In this document: in pieces, positions 14,212 through 23,932 of the stretch
How positions within the stretch are numbered: position 1 is the stretch's first letter
How the letters are laid out: the number at the start of each line of letters is the position of its first letter
DNA from: Sphingobacteriaceae bacterium
GTDB taxonomy: Bacteria; Bacteroidota; Bacteroidia; Sphingobacteriales; Sphingobacteriaceae
Length of the DNA stretch: 64,000 bases
Assembly (NCBI GenBank): GCA_029266635.1
Contig: JAQSWM010000011.1
Coordinates: forward strand, 36,322 to 100,321
Direction of reading: 5' to 3'
Position numbers and translations under genes: made by a program
The notes under the pieces: generated by a model
The model's database searches: none
Told to the model about the DNA's origin: nothing
Seen by the model: the letters and a program-made list of their open reading frames with translations, nothing else

Positions 14212-15636
14212 CTATTCTTTAACTTTTTTGCCCTTGCCACCATAATATGGATAGGAATCAAAAACATCTTCTTTGCTAAGCAATAATGGATCTGACGTCT
14301 TCTTTCTCCAGATGGTCAGTTTTGCACCAAGTTGAAGTTTGATACTGGTGTACTGCTTGTAGCCCGCAAGGTTTTTAAGTTGATTGGGATCTTTGACCAG
14401 ATCGTAAAGCTCTATCGCCGGGCGCTTCTCAAGGCTCCAGCCAGCATACTGCGTATAGGCAGGATTATCTCTGTTTTCTACTAAGAACTGCTTAGCTAAG
14501 CCAGGGTCGATATCGCCAAAAGAGCCGGTGGCCTGCTCGCTTTTCGGATCTCCCGCAGGCCAGCGCTCAGGCCTTAAATTTTCTATGTACAGGTATTGTT
14601 TGGTACGCACTGCCCGCATTGGATAGCCTACATTATTCTGACGCACAGAAGCATGTCTTTCACGCTCTGTGAAAACAATATCAAACCGTGGGTCTTTGGC
14701 AGCAGTGGACAACAGAGGCAAGAATGATTTTCCAGTCATAGAACTTGGTGACATCACTTTCATTGCATCAAGGATTGTAGGGCCAATGTCCACCAGGCTG
14801 ACCAGCTCTGTGCGCCTGCCAGTTTTAAACTGCTTACCGAAGCGCATTACAAGTGGGATGTTCGTACTGGCATCGTAAGCATTCGCCTTTACCCGCGGAA
14901 AGGGCATTCCATTATCGCTGGTGACGATTATTAATGTGTTATCATACTGTCCGTTCTTTTTCAACAGAGCTACAGCTTCTTCAACAGTCTGATCAAATCG
15001 CTTTACAGCGGCATAATAGTCCATAAGATCCTCTCTTACAGTTGCATTATCGGGCAGCCAGGCTGGTACCCGTAAGGCATCAAGGTTGAACTTTACAGAA
15101 TTTTTCAGGTCTGATTCATAAGGCCGGTGAGGGTCATGGCTCCCGATCCAGAAACAAAAGGGCTTTGATTTATCGCTCGTATTCAAGAAAGCAGCAAAGT
15201 TCTTGAAGTCAGGCCCGGCAGGATTCTCTTTATATCCGCCCACCGTAAAATCGCCGGGTCCCCAGCCCTTTCCTGTCAAGCCGATCTGGTATCCGTTCTC
15301 AGCAAGTATGCGTGTGTAAGTAGGGTAAGAAACCGGTAATGTTCCCCACAAGTTGCCTCCTTCTTTTAGCTGGTGAGGATACATTCCTGTTAAAATGCTC
15401 GCCCGCGACGGGCTGCAGGAGGAAGCTGTGCAGTAGGCGTGGTCGAACACCACACCGTCCTTCGCTATACCGTCGATGCCGGGCGTGCTGATGGTATAGT
15501 CACCGTAGGCTCCGGCATTTTTTGACATATCATCTGCTACTATGAACAGCACGTTGGGTTTAGCGGAAGTTTTCTGTTGAGCAGTTGCAATAATTGTAGC
15601 TAAGGCAAAAAGAGCCGTGGACAAATACATTTTCAT
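14212..15636 (-). CDS. Secreted sulfatase, SGSH-like (probable S1_8 subfamily)
   Basis: The 474-residue protein has a signal peptide (~1-20) and an alkaline-phosphatase-type sulfatase fold. Metal-binding D35-D36 are in VADDMS. The formylglycine motif is C74-S-P-S-R78, the Cys type needing a formylglycine-generating enzyme that is not in this window. SDNGMPFPR is the conserved metal-binding segment. The C-terminal half (GYPMRAVR, then PERWPAGDP) follows human N-sulfoglucosamine sulfohydrolase closely, which suggests subfamily S1_8; the subfamily is from memory. It is last in the susCD operon, one base after the second sulfatase gene. It would remove sulfate from an imported glycan in the periplasm. 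Confidence 0.88.
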   Translation of the reverse strand: MKMYLSTALFALATIIATAQQKTSAKPNVLFIVADDMSKNAGAYGDYTISTPGIDGIAKDGVVFDHAYCTASSCSPSRASILTGMYPHQLKEGGNLWGTLPVSYPTYTRILAENGYQIGLTGKGWGPGDFTVGGYKENPAGPDFKNFAAFLNTSDKSKPFCFWIGSHDPHRPYESDLKNSVKFNLDALRVPAWLPDNATVREDLMDYYAAVKRFDQTVEEAVALLKKNGQYDNTLIIVTSDNGMPFPRVKANAYDASTNIPLVMRFGKQFKTGRRTELVSLVDIGPTILDAMKVMSPSSMTGKSFLPLLSTAAKDPRFDIVFTERERHASVRQNNVGYPMRAVRTKQYLYIENLRPERWPAGDPKSEQATGSFGDIDPGLAKQFLVENRDNPAYTQYAGWSLEKRPAIELYDLVKDPNQLKNLAGYKQYTSIKLQLGAKLTIWRKKTSDPLLLSKEDVFDSYPYYGGKGKKVKE

Positions 15637-15637
15637 T

Positions 15638-17230
15638 TCAATCTCCTTTGATTATTCTCGGATCGGTTTCGTAATCCGTAGAGTTAACCCACGGCGTAGT
15701 CATTCTTTGCCCGTTCATAAACTTACTATAAAATTGGAACCCTTCAAATGGCGGATAGTTATCAAATAAATATCCTTTGCCAAACATTCGCGGATCTCCT
15801 TGCTGTTTTAACTCTGTTAAAAGTTGGCTCCTCATAGCAGCGATCCTGGTTTGCAACGAAGCATCATTGATCAGATTCTTAACACAATCCCGATCTTCCT
15901 TTATGTTGTAAAATTCTTCAGCTCCACGCTTCGCGAAACTTAACTGGTAAAAAGGAATGTTCCCGGGACTTCTGCGATTTTGGTTTAAGATAACTGTCTT
16001 TGTAGGTCCCCCATCTGTATTCAGGTAGCCAGTTTCCGGATTTCCGGCAGGCCAGCGGCTTGGCTCAAAATTCCTGATGTACATGTATCCATCTTTGATG
16101 ATGCTTCTGATTGGATACCCGGCTTCGTGCGGCCGGCCCACATCGTGCCGTTCCTGTCCCAGCAACACGTAATTTCTGGTTGGATCAATCAAGTCGGAAA
16201 GGTTGCTGTTGAAAATATTAGTCAGCGATTTGCCTTGCGGCTGATTGTGTTCTGCAGCGTCGGGCTTGACACCTGAAACTGTAAGGAATGTAGGAGTGAA
16301 ATCTATAAAGCTCACAAAGTCTTCAATCTTTCTCCCGGGCTTCTGAATACCGTTCGGCCAGCGGATTGCCAGCGGCATGTGATTAGAAAGTTCGTATTCA
16401 AAACCCTTTATCCGAGGAAATGGCATCCCATTATCTGACGTAATTACAACGATGGTGTTCCCTGCCTCACCCGACTGATCAAGCACCTCGAGGATTCTGC
16501 CGAGCTGTTTGTCGAAGTATTCGACTTCGTAAGCGTAGTCGAGCATGTCCATTCGGACACTATCTGCATCGGGCCAGAACTGGTGGATTTTATCTATATC
16601 CTTTAAAGATTTGCTTCCCTTAGCGGCTCCTGAGCCATATTCATATTCCCGATGTGGCTCTTTGCTACCGAACCAAAAGAAAAAAGGCTGTCCCTTGGGT
16701 TTCGCTCCCAGAAAGTTCTTGAAGTTGGTTGCGTAATCTGTGTTTGCTATCCCGCTGGTAGGCGGCACCAGAGTAGCGGATTGATAAGCTTTACCGGTAA
16801 CCTCCCGTGGTTTGCCGTTTATCTTTCCGGGATCTCCGGGAGCCCAGCCCTTCCCGGTGTAACCGGTAAAATATTTTTGACCCATCACTTCCATCACCGA
16901 TACATATTTCGCTGGCCAATAGGCGAGGTGATTTCCCAGCTCTTCTAATTGCCATGAATTCCGTCCGGTGAGTATGCTCGCCCGCGAAGGAGCGCATTTG
17001 GCATTAGGTGTATAGGCGTTGAGGAACAAAAGCTCGTCTTTGGCAATACGATCAAAGTTCGGAGTTTTCACCCATTTGCTTCCATTGGCACTGAAATGTT
17101 CAAAAGAAGCGTCATCAGCCAGGCAGAAGAGAATATTAGGCACGGTGCTTTTCTGCTGTGCGCCGGCATTCGCCGAAACAATTAACAGCGCAGCAAATGC
17201 AACCAAGAGCATATTTCGAAAATTTTGCAT
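15638..17230 (-). CDS. Secreted sulfatase, SGSH-like, second copy
   Basis: The 530-residue protein has a signal peptide (~1-25), metal-binding D39-D40 (CLADDAS), the formylglycine motif C79-A-P-S-R83 and the SDNGMPFPR segment. The overall plan matches the neighbouring sulfatase (GYPIRSIIKDGYMYIRNF, PSRWPAGNP), but identity is moderate and there is a longer C-terminal extension (DNYPPFEGFQF), so they are old paralogues likely acting on different sulfate positions. It starts 3 bases after the GH110-type gene and ends 1 base before the next sulfatase gene, which indicates co-translation in the operon. Confidence 0.88.
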   Translation of the reverse strand: MQNFRNMLLVAFAALLIVSANAGAQQKSTVPNILFCLADDASFEHFSANGSKWVKTPNFDRIAKDELLFLNAYTPNAKCAPSRASILTGRNSWQLEELGNHLAYWPAKYVSVMEVMGQKYFTGYTGKGWAPGDPGKINGKPREVTGKAYQSATLVPPTSGIANTDYATNFKNFLGAKPKGQPFFFWFGSKEPHREYEYGSGAAKGSKSLKDIDKIHQFWPDADSVRMDMLDYAYEVEYFDKQLGRILEVLDQSGEAGNTIVVITSDNGMPFPRIKGFEYELSNHMPLAIRWPNGIQKPGRKIEDFVSFIDFTPTFLTVSGVKPDAAEHNQPQGKSLTNIFNSNLSDLIDPTRNYVLLGQERHDVGRPHEAGYPIRSIIKDGYMYIRNFEPSRWPAGNPETGYLNTDGGPTKTVILNQNRRSPGNIPFYQLSFAKRGAEEFYNIKEDRDCVKNLINDASLQTRIAAMRSQLLTELKQQGDPRMFGKGYLFDNYPPFEGFQFYSKFMNGQRMTTPWVNSTDYETDPRIIKGD

Positions 17231-17233
17231 TGC

Positions 17234-19135
17234 TTATGGTTTTACTGCCTTATTGTTTTTCGCCTTTAGTTGTTTTACCTTCATGTCAGGTGCAAGGAAT
17301 ACCTTGAACAGAGGATCGTATTGATTATTTTCGATTACGGCAGTCCCGACATTCTCCAGATCAACAACCGGGTTTTCGAAATTGATTGGGTAAGTGCCTG
17401 AATAACTGATACGATTGTTACGAAACACTACATTCTTTCCGTGTTCTACAAAAAGGAGGCTCGACGAGTAAGTACGGAAGGTATTGTTTTCTACTACGAG
17501 ATTTCCATGGATGTAGTCACCTTTCTTGGAGACCGCAAGAAGATTGATCAGTGGCTGAGGCTTCGCAGTGCCATACGCTCCATCCAAAAACGTGTTGTTT
17601 CGAATGGTGAGGTCGCCAACATATCCAGATTCGTACCAAAAGCTGAACTCATTCGGGCTGAGTACAGCCGACATCATATTGCTAAAGGTGTTTCCTTCTA
17701 TCAAGACAGGCTTCGGGGTTGAAATGAGCAAGCCCCGGGCACGGTTGTTAGTGAAGTTGTTGTTTCTTATCACGACCTCCGGATACGCATCCGTATTTTC
17801 CAGATACAATCCGGGAACTACCGCAGCGGGAACATCTTTATCGAACGTTACTTTGTAATACCGGCCGCTCACTTGCTCTACACTGCGGATTGTGAGATCT
17901 GCAATGGGCACAGCACTGACTTCAGGATTTACAGCAACTACCTGATCCCCCGGGTGTCCAAAACTATTTCCGGTTTGTTGAAAATGACCGATGTTGATCC
18001 CCGCCACATTGCCTTGAACATCCGCAACCTGAACGTACATACCGTGGATGTTGGTTGCGTCATCAAGCTGTTTCTGAAATACACAGTTCTCCATCAAAAT
18101 CTTACCACGACAGCCTGAAAAATGCGTGGCATCTGCGGTGGTAGATAACATCCGGTGATCGTTTGGATCGGGCAGCACGCGAAAGCCGTTCAGGTGAATA
18201 TCTTCGCTATCTTCCGCTACAAAAGCCATCCCGCCGGCATGGTTTACCGTTACATCTGTTATGGTTAAATTTTTAGCTTGTGCCACTCGTATTGCAGGTG
18301 CCATGCGGTTGTAGCCATTTAGCCCTTTAGCAACCAGCACCCAGCCCGGTTTAGGCATATTCGGCGCCACGCCGGATATCCTTACCAAGCCCGGCTTAAG
18401 CTGAGTTGCTGATATGGAAGGCTCGGCACCACGATAGCGATAAGCCGGATCAACCGGATCAACCGGATAAGGTGAAGCTTCTTCGTTTGGTTTGCTTTGA
18501 ACAATGCTTTTATTAAGGCGAAATATTGGAACATAGAGGTTGTTCTGAAATGCGACCGCATTGGTTTTATTATCCCAATAAATTGCCTGATCGATATTGT
18601 GCTCATAACCTTTCTTTAGAAAGACTAATTGCCTGTTTCTGATCTCATAAGGATATTCTGGCGCAATCCGAAAATCAACAGTTTTCTTTACACTGTCAAC
18701 CGCCTCTACAACAAGCTCGCTGTGTAAAGGGCGATACCAATTGATAGTAAGATTTCGTATGCGGATGTTATCGGAATCCTCTATACAGATGGGCACAATA
18801 AGGCCGTGCATCATAAAGGTTGCGCCGCCGCCATCAATTTCCAGATCATGAAAATCGAACAGCGGCAAAGCGATTTTCTTCAGCCCTGAATCGTGATTGG
18901 TTATTGAAAGATATTTCTCAAAAGCCCGGTCATCATATAATTGATAAACCTGCTTTTCGAAGATAATTTTAGTAGCTTTTTGCTCCTTAGCGGCTTTAAC
19001 TAATGCCAAAACTCCCGGGACAGCATCCGGCGCACCGCTCTTAATATAATCTTTCGCGTACAAAACTCGCTCCTGAGCCTGCAGCCCGGCGCATAGGCAT
19101 GCCAGGGCAGCCGCACAAATCAACTTCTTAAACAT
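17234..19135 (-). CDS. Probable GH110 alpha-1,3-galactosidase (parallel beta-helix)
   Basis: The 633-residue protein has a signal peptide (~1-20). The body is a right-handed beta-helix with many NN/IRNNTF-type turns. Segments match what I know of GH110 enzymes from Bacteroides: IDGGGATFMMHG near residue 105, MLSTTADATHFSGCRGKILMEN near 335 and the Asp pair in QLDDATNIHG near 356, which falls in the catalytic region of the family. GH110 enzymes are inverting exo-enzymes cutting terminal alpha-1,3-galactose, as in blood group B, linear alpha-Gal and carrageenan-derived oligosaccharides. It lies 15 bases after susD and 3 before a sulfatase gene. A generic beta-helix lyase is the alternative. Confidence 0.8.
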   Translation of the reverse strand: MFKKLICAAALACLCAGLQAQERVLYAKDYIKSGAPDAVPGVLALVKAAKEQKATKIIFEKQVYQLYDDRAFEKYLSITNHDSGLKKIALPLFDFHDLEIDGGGATFMMHGLIVPICIEDSDNIRIRNLTINWYRPLHSELVVEAVDSVKKTVDFRIAPEYPYEIRNRQLVFLKKGYEHNIDQAIYWDNKTNAVAFQNNLYVPIFRLNKSIVQSKPNEEASPYPVDPVDPAYRYRGAEPSISATQLKPGLVRISGVAPNMPKPGWVLVAKGLNGYNRMAPAIRVAQAKNLTITDVTVNHAGGMAFVAEDSEDIHLNGFRVLPDPNDHRMLSTTADATHFSGCRGKILMENCVFQKQLDDATNIHGMYVQVADVQGNVAGINIGHFQQTGNSFGHPGDQVVAVNPEVSAVPIADLTIRSVEQVSGRYYKVTFDKDVPAAVVPGLYLENTDAYPEVVIRNNNFTNNRARGLLISTPKPVLIEGNTFSNMMSAVLSPNEFSFWYESGYVGDLTIRNNTFLDGAYGTAKPQPLINLLAVSKKGDYIHGNLVVENNTFRTYSSSLLFVEHGKNVVFRNNRISYSGTYPINFENPVVDLENVGTAVIENNQYDPLFKVFLAPDMKVKQLKAKNNKAVKP

Positions 19136-19150
19136 GAATCTCTATTAAGG

Positions 19151-20692
19151 CTAGTAGCCTGGGTTTTGATCAGATGGCTCAATGGCACTGTTGTTATCAA
19201 TCTCGGTTTGTGGAATTGGAAACAGGTAGTGCATTGGTTTAATATTAGCCGCTCCGGTAAACGTAGCAGCAGTTAACACCGTAGCTTTCACAGCAGCTAT
19301 AAGCCTGCCCGTGCGTGCAAGGTCAAACCAGCGCTGGCCTTCATAACAAAGCTCGCGGGATCGCTCATCGAATATAAAGTTCAGGAAGTTTGTCGCAGGT
19401 GGAACGGGCGGAGTTGTTGAATAGCGCTTTGCTCTTAACGTGTTTACCATCTGCAATGCGAAAGGAGTTGCCGCACCGTTGTTCAGTTCAGCTTCTGCTT
19501 CAGCAATCTCTAACATCACATCGGCTAAACGTAGAAGTGGAAAGTTATTCGGATCGGAAAAGTGCTGCCCGTCGTAGCCGCAGGGCTTCATAAACTTACC
19601 GCAGTAGAATACTGTTTGCACCACAGGTGTACAGCCATTGTAGCCCAACTGTTGTATGTTCCGTGCTTTTCTGGTGTCGGTAGCATCATAACGGTTGACA
19701 AGGTTCCGTGTAGGGCGTGCGTTGTTTTGCCCGCCGCGGGAAACATTGATATCGCCGATATTTGTAGGCCCGAATAGATTTGTAAGAAAAGATCCTTCGT
19801 CGCTTACCGTAGAGCGACCTTCCATTTGCACACTGAAAATGGTTTCTGGCCCATTTTCTGTTTCTGAATCGAATATCGAACCATAATTACTTACAAGGCT
19901 GTAGTCGGTTATAGCCAGAACCAGTTTCCCTGTCGAAACCGCCTTCGTAAATGACTCGTTTACATTCACCCATTCGTAGCCGCTCACGGTTTTATACTTT
20001 GCATAAGATGCCATTGTAAGATAAACTTTTGTCAACAGCGCAAGAGCAGCGCCACGAGTTCCCCGCCCCGGCACAGTGCCGCTTACCTCTGGCAAAGCAG
20101 GGGTGGCCTCGTTTAAATCTTTAAGAATTTGCTCGTAAACTGCTTGAATAGTCGCTCGCGGCGTATTCAGGTTGCTTAGGTCTGTTGTTGGCTTCAGTAC
20201 AAGCGGAACTCCGCCGTGCATGCGCACAAGGTAGAAATAGAAAAGAGCTCTCAAGAACTTAGCCTCCGCAGTGATACGGGTAACTGTTTCGGCCGGAAGC
20301 GGCGAGGCACCTATATTTTCGATAATATCATCAGCCTGGTTAATACCTGCGTAGAAGTTATCCCAAATAAGCGGGAGCTTAGCGTCATTAGCTGTATAAG
20401 TATAGTTCGCGTAATCGCTTACTATTCCATTCGATACACCTTTTGGCGCAAAGTCGTCGGTACCAAAGTTCGCCACGATCAGCATACCTCTCCTGAAAGA
20501 AGCATCAAACGTTGGTGAGGTGGAAGCTAAGCGATCATAAACCCCAACTAAATAGGCCTGGGCAGCCTCAGGCGTTTGCATAAGGTTAGAAGGCGTTTTG
20601 AAGGAGTAAGCATTCTCTTCGAGAAATTTTTTACATCCCCACTGGGAGCTAACCAACAAAAGCCCCAGGAAAATATATTTAAGTGATTTCAT
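19151..20692 (-). CDS. susD: SusD/RagB-like glycan-binding lipoprotein
   Basis: The 513-residue lipoprotein has an N-terminal signal ending in a lipobox-type Cys (LLVSSQWGCKKF, Cys20). It has the SusD plan: TPR-like helices in the first half (AEAKFLRALFYFYLVRMHGGVPLV is the usual SusD signature near residue 155) and the C-terminal SusD block (RSRELCYEGQRWFDLARTGRL, then YLFPIPQTEIDNN and PSDQNPGY at the end). It is surface exposed on the outer membrane and caps the SusC channel. It starts 5 bases after susC. Ligand specificity cannot be read from sequence. Confidence 0.93.
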   Translation of the reverse strand: MKSLKYIFLGLLLVSSQWGCKKFLEENAYSFKTPSNLMQTPEAAQAYLVGVYDRLASTSPTFDASFRRGMLIVANFGTDDFAPKGVSNGIVSDYANYTYTANDAKLPLIWDNFYAGINQADDIIENIGASPLPAETVTRITAEAKFLRALFYFYLVRMHGGVPLVLKPTTDLSNLNTPRATIQAVYEQILKDLNEATPALPEVSGTVPGRGTRGAALALLTKVYLTMASYAKYKTVSGYEWVNVNESFTKAVSTGKLVLAITDYSLVSNYGSIFDSETENGPETIFSVQMEGRSTVSDEGSFLTNLFGPTNIGDINVSRGGQNNARPTRNLVNRYDATDTRKARNIQQLGYNGCTPVVQTVFYCGKFMKPCGYDGQHFSDPNNFPLLRLADVMLEIAEAEAELNNGAATPFALQMVNTLRAKRYSTTPPVPPATNFLNFIFDERSRELCYEGQRWFDLARTGRLIAAVKATVLTAATFTGAANIKPMHYLFPIPQTEIDNNSAIEPSDQNPGY

Positions 20693-20697
20693 AACTC

Positions 20698-23600
20698 TTA
20701 AAATCTTGCGTTAAGTCCGAATGTGTACGTTTTAGGGCGAGGGTATGAGAAATAATCTACTCCAAAGTTATTAGGGTTAGTAGATGTGATCTCAGGGTCA
20801 TACCCCTCATAGTTTGTGAATAAAACGATATTGTCTGCAGAGAAGAATACTCCCAAAGCTGCCATCTTCATCCTGCGTGTAAGCTGCTGAGGCAGGCTAT
20901 AGTTCAGGGTGAGATTTTGAAAGCGCAGGAATGATGCATCTTTTACATACATAGTTGAAGATTCATTTCTGCCTGCAATATCCAGGTACACAGGAGTGGT
21001 TGTGTTTGTGTTTGTAGGTGTCCACATCTCGTGATAATAGTCAGCAAGCAGGTTGTTGTTTCCCACACCGCTCAAAATATATCGGTTCCAGTTTATCAAC
21101 TGATTTCCAACTTGCCAACTGAAGAATGTACTTAGAGACACATTTTTATAGCCAAACGTATTTCTTATGCCTCCAAAATGTTTGGGATTGGAGTTGCCGA
21201 TCACCGTGCGATCATAAGCATTAATGATTCCATCGGGCAGCCCGGCAGGACCACTGATATCCTTGAACTTGAGATATCCCGCCCGTGGTGAGTTATAACG
21301 GGGCACATCAGCCTTGAGCGTGGTGCCGTTGGCTTCGAAATCGTCGGGTTGATATAAACCATCCTGTATATATCCGTAAAAGGATCCCAGGGAATAACCG
21401 GGCTGTATTACGTTCGGGGCAACAGTAGAGTTTATCAGGTCGCCTGTGAGGATTTGCGACTGTGTGCCCAGTGCTAACACGGTGTTCCTGTTCACATTAA
21501 AGTTGAGGTCAGTATTCCAGGAAAAGTCCTTACTCGCAATATTCCGTGTGCTCAGCACCAGCTCAAATCCTTTGTTCCTGATCTTTCCAACGTTCTGGAA
21601 GATCGAGTTGAAACCCGAGCTCCCCGCAACCGGAGCTCTGAGAAGCAAATTTTTGGTGTTCTTCACGTACGCATCGGCTGTAACGCTTATCCGATTATTA
21701 AAGAAAGCCATATCAATACCGGTATTATAGGTTTCGCTGGTCTCCCACTTCAAATCTACGTTGGCTACCGAGGCGGTTGATGCACCCTTGTATTCTGTAG
21801 TTCCGCTAAAATATGAAACCGTGCCTGCTTTGCTTAGAGCACTGTAAGCTGGTATCGACTGATTACCGATCTGGCCGTAGCTTAACCGGAGTTTGAGTTG
21901 ATCAAAAACTTTTAGCTTCTGAACAAACGGCTCCTCCGCGACCTGCCAGGATAATGCAGCGGCGGGGAAATAAGAATACTTGTTTTTACCGTAAAACTTC
22001 GAAGAACCATCTACTCGTAGGCTGGCGGTGAAAAGATAACGGTCGTTGTAAGAATAGTTAATACGCCCGAGATAAGAACGTAGTGACCACTCAGTTTTAT
22101 CGCTTCCGTAGCTGTTTATAGATAACGCGTCTTGAATAGAGTTGGCTCCATTTATCTCAATTGGGAAGTTGGTGGCCTGCAGAAAATAGCTTTCAACAGT
22201 ATTACGCTGCTGAGTAAAGCCGGCCAGGGCGTTAATCGTATGCTTCTTAATTGCAGTGGAATAATTGAGTGTGTTTTCATTAAGCCAGTTGAAGGTATTA
22301 GCCGATCCGAGCGAAGCGAGCCCATTAGCATTTGAAGACAGCGTTACCTCCTTTGAAAGGAAAGTAGTGTTTTTCGCACTTGTTAAATATCCGCCGCCAA
22401 GTACTTTTAAATTCAAGCCTTTAGCGAGGTTATATGTTAAGGTCAGGTTACTGACATTGGTAAAAGACTTGTTCAGTTTTTCACTTAGGTCTATGAATTT
22501 GAAAAGATTTGAGAAATCGGGGTCGTTAGCGTCGGCGGCGTTTGGATTAAGCGGCCTGGAAGAAAGGATCCGATAGGTAATTCCCGCAGAGCTTCCCTGA
22601 CCTGTTCCGTAAAGCTGCCCCTGGCGATTTGACAAGCCGGATGTTGACTTCAGCTGAAGTGAAAATTTCTTAGATATCTTGGTGTCTCCGTTTAGCACAA
22701 GCGATAACCTCTTGAAGTCTGAGCCCGGAATCACGCCTTTTGTGTCTCCATAGCCTACAGACGTGTAGAATTTCGTCTTATCTGTATTGTTCGAGAAGGA
22801 GATATTGGTGTTCTGAAGCGGGGCAGATGTATATATCACATCCTGCCAGTCGATGGTCTGATCATCACCATAAGGTATTGCGGCACCTGTTGCGATGTCT
22901 GTGTACAATGCGTTATCCGGATACCTTGTATGGATGTAGGTGGCGTACTCCGAAGCACCTAACATTTCTATGCGATTATTGAACACGGACGATCCGAAAG
23001 AAGTGTTAAAATTAACCTCTCCCTTCCCGATTGCTCCTGTCTTGGTAGTAATCAGAATAACTCCGTTCGCTCCTCTTGATCCGTAGATAGCTGCTGCGCT
23101 GGCATCTTTTAGAACCTCAATAGAGGCAATTGTATTCGGATCGATGTAGCTCAAAGGATTGACCACCGGATCATTCAAAGGCGTACCGCCTGTTTTTACT
23201 TCCGCTTGATTACTTTCAATCGGCACTCCGTCTATAACATATAATGGATTGCTTGAAGCACTGATGGAATTCAGGCCGCGTATCCGGATGTCGAGGCCCG
23301 CACCCGGCTCCCCCCCGCTGCTGGTTACCTGCACACCTGAAAGCTTGCCGCGAAGCTGATCCCCAAACGAGACTGATCCCGCATCTTTTAGTTGCTCAGC
23401 ACTTACCGATGCTACAGAGCCTGTCAGGTCACGTTTCCGAACAGTCCCATATCCGATAACAACTACTTCGTTCAGGTTTTTTACATCCTCTTCCAGAACT
23501 ACATTTCCCAGGTTCGCCGATGTTACCTGAACAGATTTCGGAGTCATACCGACGTAAGTAAAGTCGAGTATATCGCCGTTGTTAGCTGCGATGCTGAAGT

Positions 23601-23781
23601 CGCCTGAGGGATTACTTACAGTAGCCTTTTGGGTGCCTTTAATACTTACTGCAACGCCGGCAAGCGCCTCGCCGTTTGTCCCGGTTATCCTTCCTTTCAC
23701 TAATTGCTGCGCCCAGGCAACCTGGCAGGCAAATAGAAACAGAACGATAAGAGAAATTTTCTTGGTAAAATGTTCGCTCAT
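20698..23781 (-). CDS. susC: SusC/RagA-like TonB-dependent glycan importer
   Basis: The 1027-residue protein has a signal peptide (~1-24), a carboxypeptidase-D-like domain (~27-110, VKGRITGTNGEALAGVAVSI), a plug with the SusC signature (GYGTVRKRDLTGSVASV and, later, AAAIYGSRGANGVILITTK), and a 22-strand-type barrel ending in Phe (FGLNARF). No STN domain is present, so signalling through an anti-sigma factor is unlikely, consistent with a hybrid two-component regulator next door. It leads the susC-susD-GH110-sulfatase-sulfatase operon. Import uses TonB energy. Confidence 0.95.
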   Translation of the reverse strand: MSEHFTKKISLIVLFLFACQVAWAQQLVKGRITGTNGEALAGVAVSIKGTQKATVSNPSGDFSIAANNGDILDFTYVGMTPKSVQVTSANLGNVVLEEDVKNLNEVVVIGYGTVRKRDLTGSVASVSAEQLKDAGSVSFGDQLRGKLSGVQVTSSGGEPGAGLDIRIRGLNSISASSNPLYVIDGVPIESNQAEVKTGGTPLNDPVVNPLSYIDPNTIASIEVLKDASAAAIYGSRGANGVILITTKTGAIGKGEVNFNTSFGSSVFNNRIEMLGASEYATYIHTRYPDNALYTDIATGAAIPYGDDQTIDWQDVIYTSAPLQNTNISFSNNTDKTKFYTSVGYGDTKGVIPGSDFKRLSLVLNGDTKISKKFSLQLKSTSGLSNRQGQLYGTGQGSSAGITYRILSSRPLNPNAADANDPDFSNLFKFIDLSEKLNKSFTNVSNLTLTYNLAKGLNLKVLGGGYLTSAKNTTFLSKEVTLSSNANGLASLGSANTFNWLNENTLNYSTAIKKHTINALAGFTQQRNTVESYFLQATNFPIEINGANSIQDALSINSYGSDKTEWSLRSYLGRINYSYNDRYLFTASLRVDGSSKFYGKNKYSYFPAAALSWQVAEEPFVQKLKVFDQLKLRLSYGQIGNQSIPAYSALSKAGTVSYFSGTTEYKGASTASVANVDLKWETSETYNTGIDMAFFNNRISVTADAYVKNTKNLLLRAPVAGSSGFNSIFQNVGKIRNKGFELVLSTRNIASKDFSWNTDLNFNVNRNTVLALGTQSQILTGDLINSTVAPNVIQPGYSLGSFYGYIQDGLYQPDDFEANGTTLKADVPRYNSPRAGYLKFKDISGPAGLPDGIINAYDRTVIGNSNPKHFGGIRNTFGYKNVSLSTFFSWQVGNQLINWNRYILSGVGNNNLLADYYHEMWTPTNTNTTTPVYLDIAGRNESSTMYVKDASFLRFQNLTLNYSLPQQLTRRMKMAALGVFFSADNIVLFTNYEGYDPEITSTNPNNFGVDYFSYPRPKTYTFGLNARF

Positions 23782-23830
23782 ACAAGTTAATTTATATAAT
23801 ATCAGTCAGAGAGGTCCTGACGCATTAGTT

Positions 23831-23848
23831 AGTTAAGCTAAATTAACT
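23831..23848. promoter_or_regulatory. Inverted repeat at the predicted susC transcription start
   Basis: AGTTAA (23831-23836) and TTAACT (23843-23848) are separated by 6 bases. The repeat lies immediately downstream of the predicted -7 box on the minus strand, so it overlaps the expected start of the transcript. A second small inverted repeat, GTCAG/CTGAC (23805-23809 and 23817-23821), lies in the predicted leader. Either could be an operator or an RNA hairpin. Confidence 0.35.
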
Positions 23849-23883
23849 CAAACCTATTTTCTGGAAATAACCAATCGTTCAAA
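23849..23883 (-). promoter_or_regulatory. Candidate susC operon promoter
   Basis: On the minus strand TAGGTTTG (23849-23856) is a perfect TAnnTTTG -7 box. TTTG (23880-23883) is a -33 candidate 23 bases away, a little longer than usual. The predicted leader is about 65 bases. Confidence 0.5.
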
Positions 23884-23932
23884 AAGTTGTACTCACCGTA
23901 AGGAAGTTGATCAATAAGGAATAAGGAACTGC

